Shown here in pieces: positions 17,183 through 24,132 of a stretch of 35,508 nt of DNA. Under the pieces are notes generated by a model. It had not been told where the DNA came from. It saw only the letters and a program-made list of their open reading frames with translations, and searched no databases. The position numbers and the translations under genes were made by a program. The stretch comes from Betaproteobacteria bacterium (GTDB lineage Bacteria; Pseudomonadota; Gammaproteobacteria; Burkholderiales; Burkholderiaceae_F): NCBI GenBank assembly GCA_005882215.1, contig VBCK01000090.1, positions 1 to 35,508 on the forward strand, written 5' to 3'. Within the stretch, counting starts at the first letter, position 1; the number at the start of each line of letters is the position of its first letter.

Positions 17183-17600
17183 ATCGGCGCCGATGGCGCC
17201 GCAACCTGCGCCGCACACCGCGACGCCGCAATCAAGGGCGCCCGGCCCGCAGGACCCGACCGCTGCGCCGGTCGCCGCGGCTGCCCCCACGCTGACGCTG
17301 CCGGCGCTCGCCGCCGTCACAGCGCAGCCGGCCCTCACGGCGCCCGCGCTTGCCAGCCCGGTCAAGACAGCCCCCTACCAGCTGATCCAGGTCTCGGCCG
17401 TGCCGGACATCGGCCGCGGCCGGCAGCTGCAGCAGCGGCTCAGGCAGGCGGGATTCGACTCGTACTGGGAAAGCGTGCGCACCGCCGAGGGTGACGTGGT
17501 GCGGATACGCGTCTCGGTGGAGCGACGGGCCAGCAAGATCACCGACGCGCTCTCGATGCTGCGCCGGCTCGGATACGAGCCGGTGCTGGTCGGCCAGTAG
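16713..17600 (+). CDS. gspD: Secretin GspD, 3' part: secretin C-terminus plus SPOR-like domain
   Basis: The secretin sense resumes in the +1 frame at 16686 with KPQITEGGAVRL; the first ATG-like start (GTG/ATG class) in that frame is at 16713. What follows is the conserved end of the secretin: NNPVLNKRSFQTNVIVEDGS, FVVISGLIQDQ, KVPVLGNLPLIGRLFRYDTR and TMVFLRPTIIRDE. After the short S-domain-like part comes a Pro/Ala-rich linker of about 85 residues (17098-17360). The last ~75 residues, from YQLIQVSAVPDIGRGRQLQQ to LGYEPVLVGQ, match the pattern of a SPOR domain (paired alpha-beta units, G-F at the first repeat, RIRV near the middle), which binds denuded peptidoglycan. I know of no usual GspD with such a tail. 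It reads into gspE after 15 nt. Confidence 0.8.
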   Translation: MRLAIYIEDSSVVSGTSANNPVLNKRSFQTNVIVEDGSFVVISGLIQDQADESQSKVPVLGNLPLIGRLFRYDTRDHIKTQTMVFLRPTIIRDESAASEIALSRYDYMRGQVAQSHQGSLAPLPDLSVEDLPPAPPPGRPKAAPSPPAAPGRPSGAESAPMAPQPAPHTATPQSRAPGPQDPTAAPVAAAAPTLTLPALAAVTAQPALTAPALASPVKTAPYQLIQVSAVPDIGRGRQLQQRLRQAGFDSYWESVRTAEGDVVRIRVSVERRASKITDALSMLRRLGYEPVLVGQ

Positions 17601-17615
17601 CGCCAGGAACACCGG

Positions 17616-19049
17616 ATGGCTGTCGCCCAGCGTTTCGTTCCATACGCATTCGCCCGGGACAACCTGATCCTGCTGCGGCCGCTGTCGGAGCGCGACGCGG
17701 AGGTCTGGATCGGCGATTCGACCTCGATGACGGCGCTCAATGAAGTGATGAGGGTATTCCCGGGCCGCGTGCGGACCGTGGTGGTCGCCGTCGACAAGCT
17801 GTCGCAGGCGATCTCGCAGGCGTACGCGCACCATGAGGGATCGGCCCAACAGGTGGTGGGCGATATCGAAGGCGAATTCGACATCTCCCGGATGATGCAG
17901 GAGGTGCCGGACATCGAGGATCTGCTGGAGACGGCCGACGACGCGCCGATCATCCGGATGATCAACGCGCTGCTGACGCAGGCCACGCGCGACGGCGCTT
18001 CGGACATCCACATCGAGGCATTCGAGAACACCTCGCTGGTGCGCTTCCGGGTCGACGGCACGCTGCGCGACGTGGTGCGGCCCAAACGCGCGCTGCACGC
18101 CGCGCTGGTGTCGCGGATCAAGATCATGGCGCAGCTCGATATCGCGGAGAAGCGCCTGCCGCAGGATGGCCGGATCGCGCTGCGGGTGGGTGGACGCGCA
18201 CTGGATGTGCGCGTCTCGACCCTTCCGACCGGGCATGGTGAGCGCGTGGTGCTGCGGCTGCTTGAAAAGGACCTGGCGCGCTTGGACCTGACCAACCTGG
18301 GGATGTCCGACCGCACGCTGGTCGGCTTCGACCGGCTGGCGCACCAGCCGCACGGCATCGTGCTGGTGACCGGACCGACCGGTTCTGGCAAGTCCACGTC
18401 GCTGTACGCAGCGATCCGGCGCCTGGATTCGACCACGACCAACATCATGACGGTCGAGGACCCGATCGAGTACGACATCGAAGGGATCGGGCAGACCCAG
18501 GTCAATCCGAAGATCGAGATGACGTTTGCACGGGCGCTGCGCTCGATCCTGAGGCAGGATCCGGACGTCGTGATGATCGGCGAGATCCGGGACCTGGAGA
18601 CCGCCCAGATCGCGGTGCAGGCGTCGCTCACCGGTCACCTGGTGCTCGCCACCCTGCATACGAACGATGCGTCCTCGGCCGTCACGCGGCTGATCGACAT
18701 GGGGGTCGAGCCGTTCCTGCTCGCCTCCTCGTTGCTCGGAGTACTGGCGCAGCGCCTGATCCGCAAGCTGTGTCCGAACTGCAAGCAGCCCGATCCGTCG
18801 GGGCGGGGTTTTGTTCCGGCCGGCTGTGCGCAATGCGGGCAGACCGGCTATCAGGGTCGCACCGGAATCTACGAGCTGCTGGCCCTTGACGACGCGTTGC
18901 GCGCGCTGGTGCATCGCGGCGCCGCCGACGCCGAGATCCGCGCGGCCGGCGAGGCGGGCGGGATGGTGCCGCTGCGCTCGGACGCGATGCGCTGGATCGC
19001 AGCCGGGCTGACCTCGCAGGAGGAAGTCCTGCGCGTCACGCGCGATTAG
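17616..19049 (+). CDS. gspE: Type II secretion system ATPase GspE
   Basis: GspE is the cytoplasmic hexameric ATPase that powers pseudopilus assembly. The 477-residue product starts MAVAQRFVPYAFARDN and has an N-terminal GspL-binding domain, then the ATPase core. Visible motifs are the arginine-rich DGASDIHIEAFENTSLVRFR, Walker A GPTGSGKST (about residue 252), the Asp box, Walker B DVVMIGEIRDLETAQIAV, the His box LVLATLHTNDA, and a zinc-binding pair CPNC...CAQC before TGYQGRTGIYELL. Everything expected of a working GspE is present, which contrasts with the broken gspN and gspD upstream. Confidence 0.95.
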   Translation: MAVAQRFVPYAFARDNLILLRPLSERDAEVWIGDSTSMTALNEVMRVFPGRVRTVVVAVDKLSQAISQAYAHHEGSAQQVVGDIEGEFDISRMMQEVPDIEDLLETADDAPIIRMINALLTQATRDGASDIHIEAFENTSLVRFRVDGTLRDVVRPKRALHAALVSRIKIMAQLDIAEKRLPQDGRIALRVGGRALDVRVSTLPTGHGERVVLRLLEKDLARLDLTNLGMSDRTLVGFDRLAHQPHGIVLVTGPTGSGKSTSLYAAIRRLDSTTTNIMTVEDPIEYDIEGIGQTQVNPKIEMTFARALRSILRQDPDVVMIGEIRDLETAQIAVQASLTGHLVLATLHTNDASSAVTRLIDMGVEPFLLASSLLGVLAQRLIRKLCPNCKQPDPSGRGFVPAGCAQCGQTGYQGRTGIYELLALDDALRALVHRGAADAEIRAAGEAGGMVPLRSDAMRWIAAGLTSQEEVLRVTRD

Positions 19050-19098
19050 TTTCCGCGGCGGGAATGGTTAGTCGCACCTCCGACTCGGAACACTAGCC

Positions 19099-20343
19099 TT
19101 GGCTGCTTTTCGATACAGCGCGGTCGATCCGAACGGCCGTGAGCAATCCGGCGTGCTGGAGGCCGACAGCGCGCGCGCAGCGCGCCAGCTGCTGCGCGCG
19201 CGCGGACTGGTCGCGCTGAACGTGCAGGCGGTGCTGTCCGGCAGAGCCCGCCCGGGCGCCGGCTCGGTGTTCGGGCGCCGGCTGTCACAAACCGAGCTGT
19301 CGGTGCTGACGCGGCAACTGTCCAGCCTGCTGAACGCGGCATTGCCGGTAGCCGACGCGCTGAACGTGCTGGTGGAACAAAGCGAGCGGCAGTCGCTGCG
19401 CGAACTGATGGCGGCCATTCGCACCGACGTGCTGGGCGGCTCCTCGCTGTCGGCCGCGCTGGCGCGCCACCCGCGCCAGTTTCCCGACCTGTACCGGGCG
19501 CTGATCGCGGCCGGCGAGGAGTCGGGCCAGCTCGGCGCCGTGCTGTCGAGCCTGGCCGACTTCATCGAGGAGCGGGCCCGGCTGCAGCAGAAGATCTCGC
19601 TGGCGTTCGTCTATCCGACCATCGTCACCGCGGTTGCGCTGCTGGTCGTCATCGGGCTGCTGACCTATGTGGTGCCGCAGGTGGTGCAGGTGTTCACGCA
19701 GACGCGCCAGAGCCTGCCGCTGCTGACCCGGATCATGATCGCGCTGTCGGATTTCGTCCGCAACGAGGGATGGATCGTGCTGCTGCTCGTCGTCGGCAGC
19801 GGCGTGGTCGCCCACCGGGCGCTGCAAGTGCCGGCGCTGCGGCTGCGCTGGCACCGCACGATCCTGCAACTGCCGGTGCTGGGCGTTCTGTCACGCTCGA
19901 TCAACACGGCCCGCTTTGCCGGAACGCTGTCGATCCTGGTGGGCTCGGGCGTTCCGATCCTGCGTTCGTTGCAGGCCGCGGGCGAGACGCTGGGCAACGA
20001 GGCGCTGCGCACGCGCGTGACCGAAGCCTCGGTGCGGGTGCGCGAAGGTTTCTCGCTGGCCAGCGCGCTTCGCAAGGACGATCGGGGCGAGCGCGGCGCC
20101 GCGCAATCACGGCTGTTTCCGCCGGTGCTGATCCACCTGATCGCATCGGGCGAAGCGACCGGTCAGCTGCCACAGATGCTGGCGCGCGCCGCCGACATGC
20201 ACGCGCGCGAGGCCGAGCGAAGGACGCTGTTTTTCACGTCGCTGCTGGAGCCTGCGCTGATCCTTCTGATGGGGCTCGTAGTCACGTTGATCGTGCTGTC
20301 GGTGCTGATGCCGATCATCGAGATCAATCAGCTGGTGCATTGA
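19099..20343 (+). CDS. gspF: Type II secretion system inner-membrane platform protein GspF
   Basis: GspF is the polytopic membrane protein on which the pseudopilus is assembled. The 414-residue product begins at a TTG (19099) with AAFRYSAVDPNGREQSGVLE, the normal GspF start. Two T2SSF domains follow, one with LTRQLSSLLNAALPVADALN and one with TARFAGTLSILVGSGVPIL, and there are three long membrane stretches (near 19605-19680, 19760-19820 and the C-terminus LLMGLVVTLIVLSVLMPI). It is 49 nt downstream of gspE and is the last gsp gene here. Confidence 0.95.
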   Translation: MAAFRYSAVDPNGREQSGVLEADSARAARQLLRARGLVALNVQAVLSGRARPGAGSVFGRRLSQTELSVLTRQLSSLLNAALPVADALNVLVEQSERQSLRELMAAIRTDVLGGSSLSAALARHPRQFPDLYRALIAAGEESGQLGAVLSSLADFIEERARLQQKISLAFVYPTIVTAVALLVVIGLLTYVVPQVVQVFTQTRQSLPLLTRIMIALSDFVRNEGWIVLLLVVGSGVVAHRALQVPALRLRWHRTILQLPVLGVLSRSINTARFAGTLSILVGSGVPILRSLQAAGETLGNEALRTRVTEASVRVREGFSLASALRKDDRGERGAAQSRLFPPVLIHLIASGEATGQLPQMLARAADMHAREAERRTLFFTSLLEPALILLMGLVVTLIVLSVLMPIIEINQLVH

Positions 20344-20382
20344 TCAAGTGCCTTAAGACGATTCAGTAAAGACCTCGATCTT

Positions 20383-20398
20383 GAGTGCCTGGGCACTC
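20383..20398 (+). terminator. Hairpin after gspF, possible weak terminator
   Basis: GAGTGCC (20383-20389) and GGCACTC (20392-20398) are perfect inverted arms around a 2-base centre, 40 nt after the gspF stop. There is no T-run after it, so it may be a 3' mRNA stabilising hairpin or a Rho-linked end rather than an intrinsic terminator. Confidence 0.4.
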
Positions 20399-20601
20399 CC
20401 GCCTCGAGTTGAGTGGCCTAGCGGCGGATCGACGGGTCTGACCCCGGGTCTTGTGAACCAGTCGTAAACAAGAGCGCAAGAGCGGTGGCGTGGGCCTTCT
20501 TCCCGCCGTTCTTCTGTGCTGCTGCCGTGCACCATTCATACCAAAGTCGAGGTTGTCGGGAAATCGAGATGAAGTGAAGTATTCAAAATCTGAAATACCT
20601 C

Positions 20602-20631
20602 TTGACAATGGTCAAGGCGCAGGGGCAATGT
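20602..20631 (+). promoter_or_regulatory. Possible promoter/operator of the DUF4124-LVIVD genes
   Basis: A consensus -35 TTGACA is at 20602-20607, about 75 nt before the next ATG; the -10 candidate CAATGT (20626-20631, 18 nt spacing) is poor. The -35 is part of a small palindrome, TTGAC-aatg-GTCAA (20602-20615), so it may also be an operator. Confidence 0.35.
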
Positions 20632-20678
20632 GGGGGCGGCTGAGCACAAGCTTCTGACACAACCACAAGAGTCCGGCC

Positions 20679-21044
20679 ATGTCGGGATCCATCTGCGTCC
20701 TACTGGTGATGCTGATCGTCGCTCCGGCGGCATTCGCTGATTCGATTTACGTGTGCAAGGCAAAGGACGGAAGCGTCGTTTATCGAGACTTTCCGTGTCC
20801 ACCCGATGCCGAGTCGACAGCGTTTGGCGATTCGAAGAAGAGCGATCCGACAAGCGCGAAGACAGCGGTCGCTGCCGCCGAACGGGAGTTGCGGGCGGGG
20901 ATGTCGAAGAGCGAGGTTCGGGCCATTCTGGGAAGTCCGACCGAGGTCACCCAGGAAGAAGGCGTGGATGGTCGCGTCGACACGTGGTCGTACGGAGGTT
21001 CGCGCACGGTCCAGTTCGACGCAGCAGGCCACCTGGTCAAGTAA
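20679..21044 (+). CDS. Small exported protein with DUF4124-like N-terminus and BamE/OmlA-like C-terminus
   Basis: A 121-residue protein with a signal peptide (VLLVMLIVAPAAFA|DS). Residues about 22-40 (IYVCKAKDGSVVYRDFPCP) match the DUF4124 pattern, with two cysteines that could form a disulfide. The C-terminal half (ELRAGMSKSEVRAILGSPTE, WSYGGSRTVQFDAAGHLVK) looks like the beta-strand unit of the BamE/SmpA family, which starts with G-M-S/T-x-x-E-V-x-x-x-L-G-x-P. The combination would be a small periplasmic protein; no lipobox is seen, so it is not a lipoprotein. Function is unknown. It is 77 nt upstream of the LVIVD-type gene and may be cotranscribed. Confidence 0.8.
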   Translation: MSGSICVLLVMLIVAPAAFADSIYVCKAKDGSVVYRDFPCPPDAESTAFGDSKKSDPTSAKTAVAAAERELRAGMSKSEVRAILGSPTEVTQEEGVDGRVDTWSYGGSRTVQFDAAGHLVK

Positions 21045-21121
21045 GGTCGTGGTCGCGGGTCTTCGCGTCATTCGCGAGGGCCTGTATCGGCTCCGGAACT
21101 TCGATCGATTGAGGAGACGCT

Positions 21122-22759
21122 ATGAAGCAAGAAACAACCGGCTTGCGGCAGCGCTCACATTCAAGTATCTGCGTCGCCGGGGCTGCCGCGCTGTTCGCGA
21201 TCAGCGCGAGCGCCTGGGCAGCGAACGATCTGGATACGCCGGCTCCGGTCGGCACCCTGAATGCCGACGGCTCGAACACCTACAACGCGGAATGGCTCGG
21301 CCACAATGACCTGCAGGGTCGTGTGACCTACCAGACGACGGTGCACACCCAGGGCAAGCGCGTGATCGCGTACGCCGGGCATTTCAACGGCCTGATGATG
21401 AACCCGATGACCGGGCTCGTCGAACGCAACGGCACCTCGGTGGTCGACGTCACCGATCCGAGACACCCGGTGTACCTGAGGCACATTCCGGCCAACAACG
21501 GCGGCGCGCGGATGGTCAAGCTGTGCGACGGCGACGTGCTGCCGCACGGGATGAAGGGCCATGTGTACCTGCTGCGAGAAAACGGCCCGATGGGCGGCAA
21601 GGCCATTGGAGCGCACGAGGTGTGGGACGTGACCGATCCGGCCAACCCGAGCCTGGTGTCGACGCCCGTGTCGGGCCTGGATGTCACGCACAGGAACTGG
21701 TGGGACTGCAGCACGGGGATCGCGTATATCGTCGGCGGCGCCACCAGGACGACGGATCCGAGCCCCGACGGCTGGAATAACGCGAGCGGCCCGAACCAGC
21801 ACCTGAAAATCTTCGATCTGAGCGATCCGGCCAGTCCGAAATACATCATGGACTTCGGCTTCCAGGGCCAGAACCCGGGTTCGACCTTCGTAATGCCCGG
21901 CACCGAGAACACAACCCGCACGGTGCCGCCCGGGGTGCACGGTCCGATCGTGGTGTCCACGTTTAAGGGCACTGCGGTCAACCGCCTGTACATGCCCTAT
22001 GGCGTCGGCTCTGACGGGATCGTCCAGATCGTCGATCTGAAGAAGATGCTGCCGCCACCGTACGGCACCGGCCAGTACGCGAATCCGGCCAGGCCGACCG
22101 ACGCGGAGCTGCTGCAGAGCCAGATCGGCGTCATCTACATGCCGGGCGCCGACGGCGGCCATTCCTCGATGCCGTACTACGGGATCAAGGTCAAGCAGTT
22201 CGCGAACTTCACCAGCAACAACGTGCGCGACATCCTGGCGGTCAGCTCGGAGGAAACCGACAACCGCTGCACCGGATCCCCGCACCTGCTGTATCTGCTG
22301 GACATCACCGCGACGATAGGCCAGGGCGGAAGTACCAGCGCCGAACAGCACCCATGGCCGATCTCGACCGTCACGGTCGACGATTTCTCGGGACGGCCTA
22401 ACTTCTGTTCACGCGGCACCCGCTTTGGCGTGCACTCGATGGCAGAGAACTTCAACGACCCGTATTACGGCCGGCTGATGACCAGCGCGTGGTTCGACGC
22501 CGGCATTCGCGTCACCGACATCCGGGCTCCCTATCACCCGGTGGAAGTCGCCCACTTCATCCCGCCGGTCAACAGTTTCACCCAGCCCAGCTCGTGGGTC
22601 ATCAACGGCGTGGCCGGCAGCTCGCTGGACGTTTCGTGCGACAACACGGACGTCGACGATCGCGGCCTGCTCTACTGCGGCGATCGGGTCGGCGGCGGAT
22701 TGGACGTCGTGAAACTGAACGGGAAGGCGGCGCACATCGGGCGGGCCCACGACGACTAG
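21122..22759 (+). CDS. Secreted LVIVD-repeat beta-propeller-like protein
   Basis: A 545-residue protein with a signal peptide (AGAAALFAISASAWA|AN) and a good AGGAG ribosome-binding site. It contains repeated strand-turn units of the LVIVD type, each with D-x-(S/T)-D-P-x-x-P: VVDVTDPRHPVYL, EVWDVTDPANPSLV, LKIFDLSDPASPKYI and, more diverged, IRVTDIRAPYHPVEV. This predicts a beta-propeller in the periplasm or outside. Several cysteines (CSTG, CTGSP, FCSRG, SCDN, YCGD) could form disulfides. No catalytic motif is recognised. Its position right after the T2SS locus makes it a candidate T2SS substrate, but that is inference from context only. Confidence 0.8.
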   Translation: MKQETTGLRQRSHSSICVAGAAALFAISASAWAANDLDTPAPVGTLNADGSNTYNAEWLGHNDLQGRVTYQTTVHTQGKRVIAYAGHFNGLMMNPMTGLVERNGTSVVDVTDPRHPVYLRHIPANNGGARMVKLCDGDVLPHGMKGHVYLLRENGPMGGKAIGAHEVWDVTDPANPSLVSTPVSGLDVTHRNWWDCSTGIAYIVGGATRTTDPSPDGWNNASGPNQHLKIFDLSDPASPKYIMDFGFQGQNPGSTFVMPGTENTTRTVPPGVHGPIVVSTFKGTAVNRLYMPYGVGSDGIVQIVDLKKMLPPPYGTGQYANPARPTDAELLQSQIGVIYMPGADGGHSSMPYYGIKVKQFANFTSNNVRDILAVSSEETDNRCTGSPHLLYLLDITATIGQGGSTSAEQHPWPISTVTVDDFSGRPNFCSRGTRFGVHSMAENFNDPYYGRLMTSAWFDAGIRVTDIRAPYHPVEVAHFIPPVNSFTQPSSWVINGVAGSSLDVSCDNTDVDDRGLLYCGDRVGGGLDVVKLNGKAAHIGRAHDD

Positions 22760-22784
22760 GAGCACAGGCCGGCTCAGCAATCCG

Positions 22785-22815
22785 CGGCCCGGCGCGAGCG
22801 CGTCGGGCCGTTTTT
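22785..22815 (+). terminator. Rho-independent terminator after the LVIVD gene
   Basis: CGGCCCG at 22785-22791 pairs with CGGGCCG at 22804-22810, with further GC pairs (CGC/GCG) inside, and is followed directly by TTTTT at 22811-22815. It starts 25 nt after the stop at 22759 and lies between convergent genes. Confidence 0.85.
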
Positions 22816-22842
22816 GCTGCAGCGGCCCGGCGCGGCGCCGTT

Positions 22843-23976
22843 TCAATTCTTGTTCGGCTCGCCCGCGCGCAGCGAGCGCATGTTCCCGTACACGTCCTGA
22901 CAGACGGCCTGGTCCTTGTACTCGTCGTCATCGTCGTCGATCTGCTGTCTGCAGATCGGCGGCGCCCAACGGTCAAAGCGCTCTTCAAGCCCTTCGCCGC
23001 GAAGAATCCAGAACGCGGTGTCGACCTGGAGCGCGTGTTTCAGGTTCACACCCGCCGACGGGATGGTGCGGGCGCGTTGCGCATCGAGCAACTGCACCGC
23101 CTTGCGGTTCGTCGGTCCGTAGGCCAGCGTGTCGGACAGCACCTTCTGCTGTTCAGGCCGACTCGTAAACGCGATGAACTGATACGCCTGCGAAACCCTG
23201 GGCGTACCCTTCGGGATGGCCCAGCTGTCGACGTCGTACAGGCTTTCGTCCCAGGCGAGCCGCAGACTCGGCTTCAGCCGCTGCTGGTCTAACCAGAGCG
23301 AGTACGCCGAGGTCATCACCAAGTTGCCGTTCGCCAGATACGCGGCCGGCTGCGCCGCGGCTTCCCACCAGACGACGTGCGACTTGATCCGGTCGAGCTT
23401 TCTGAAGGCGCGGTCCACTCCCTGTTCGGTGGCAAGTACCTTGTAGACATCGTGCGGCTCGACTCCATCGGCGAGCAGCGCGATTTCCAGGGTGTACTTG
23501 GCGCTTCGGCGCAGGCCACGTTTGCCGGGATACTTCTTCAGGTCCCACAGGTCCGCCCAGGTAGTGGGCGCCCCCTTGACCTTGTCCGCATCGTAAGCGA
23601 GCGCCATCGACCAGGTGAATATGCCGACGCCGCATTCGGACAACGCTCCCGGGATCAGATCGCCGGGGTTGCCGATCCTGTGGTAGTCGAGTTTCTCGAA
23701 CAAGCCCTGTTCGCACCCGAGCTGCAGGGTCCGCGATTCCACCTGAATCACGTCCCAGTCGGGCTTGCCGGACCTGACCATCTGGTCAAGCTCCGTGGTT
23801 TGCCCATCGTACGAGAACGCCTTCACGTCAATTCCGGTCAGCGCCCGGAACGGTCCGTAATACGCCCGGCTCAGAGCCTGCTGGTCGGCGCGGCCAAAGG
23901 AGATAACCGTGAGCGGGTCCGCTGCGGCGCAATGCACGAACAGGGTGCCGATCAGAGCAAGCAGTGCGTTTCTCAT
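22843..23976 (-). CDS. ABC-type periplasmic binding protein, PotD-like (orphan)
   Basis: A 377-residue extracellular solute-binding protein of the spermidine/putrescine type. The signal peptide is NALLALIGTLFVHCAA|ADP, followed by the typical start of the mature domain LTVISFGRADQQALSRAYYG. Other family-like parts are PDWDVIQVES, WADLWDLKKYPGKRGLR and WAIPKGTPRVSQAYQFIAF. The start at 23976 is taken because of the signal peptide and a TGGAAG ribosome-binding site; the frame is open to 24048. The C-terminus has an unusual tail with two cysteines around the acidic run QIDDDDDEYKDQ. No ABC permease or ATPase gene for it is nearby, so it may serve a distant transporter. The ligand is not known; polyamines are a guess from the family. 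Confidence 0.85.
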   Translation of the reverse strand: MRNALLALIGTLFVHCAAADPLTVISFGRADQQALSRAYYGPFRALTGIDVKAFSYDGQTTELDQMVRSGKPDWDVIQVESRTLQLGCEQGLFEKLDYHRIGNPGDLIPGALSECGVGIFTWSMALAYDADKVKGAPTTWADLWDLKKYPGKRGLRRSAKYTLEIALLADGVEPHDVYKVLATEQGVDRAFRKLDRIKSHVVWWEAAAQPAAYLANGNLVMTSAYSLWLDQQRLKPSLRLAWDESLYDVDSWAIPKGTPRVSQAYQFIAFTSRPEQQKVLSDTLAYGPTNRKAVQLLDAQRARTIPSAGVNLKHALQVDTAFWILRGEGLEERFDRWAPPICRQQIDDDDDEYKDQAVCQDVYGNMRSLRAGEPNKN

Positions 23977-24132
23977 ACGACTTCCAGGGAAATCCGATGG
24001 CGGGCCGGCGCGTCTGCTCGAAGTCATTCGGATGATAGGACGGCGCAATCCACTTGCCTATCCGGATCAGAGTATTCTGCGCACCCGGACTTCGGCCCGT
24101 TGCAGTTCCGTCTGTCGGAATGGATCGAAACG

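Larger units (their letters stand above)
20344..20678. other. Gene-free gap after gspF with REP-like motifs
   Basis: No coding signal is seen on either strand in these 335 bases. The gap holds a 7-bp hairpin at 20383-20398 just after gspF, a compact inverted repeat GGGTC-T-GACCC at 20434-20444 followed by another GGGTC at 20446-20450, and a promoter-like site at 20602-20631. GGGTCTGACCCC is a motif I associate with small dispersed repeats mobilised by REP-associated transposases; no such transposase is in the window. The part from about 20535 on is distinctly richer in A+T than the neighbouring genes, as expected for a promoter region. Confidence 0.6.

Noticed and set aside
23377..24132. An upstream extension of the oxidoreductase frame from 23377
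   Set aside because: It runs antisense through the binding-protein gene and the divergent intergenic region; the ATG at 24133 matches the family start.
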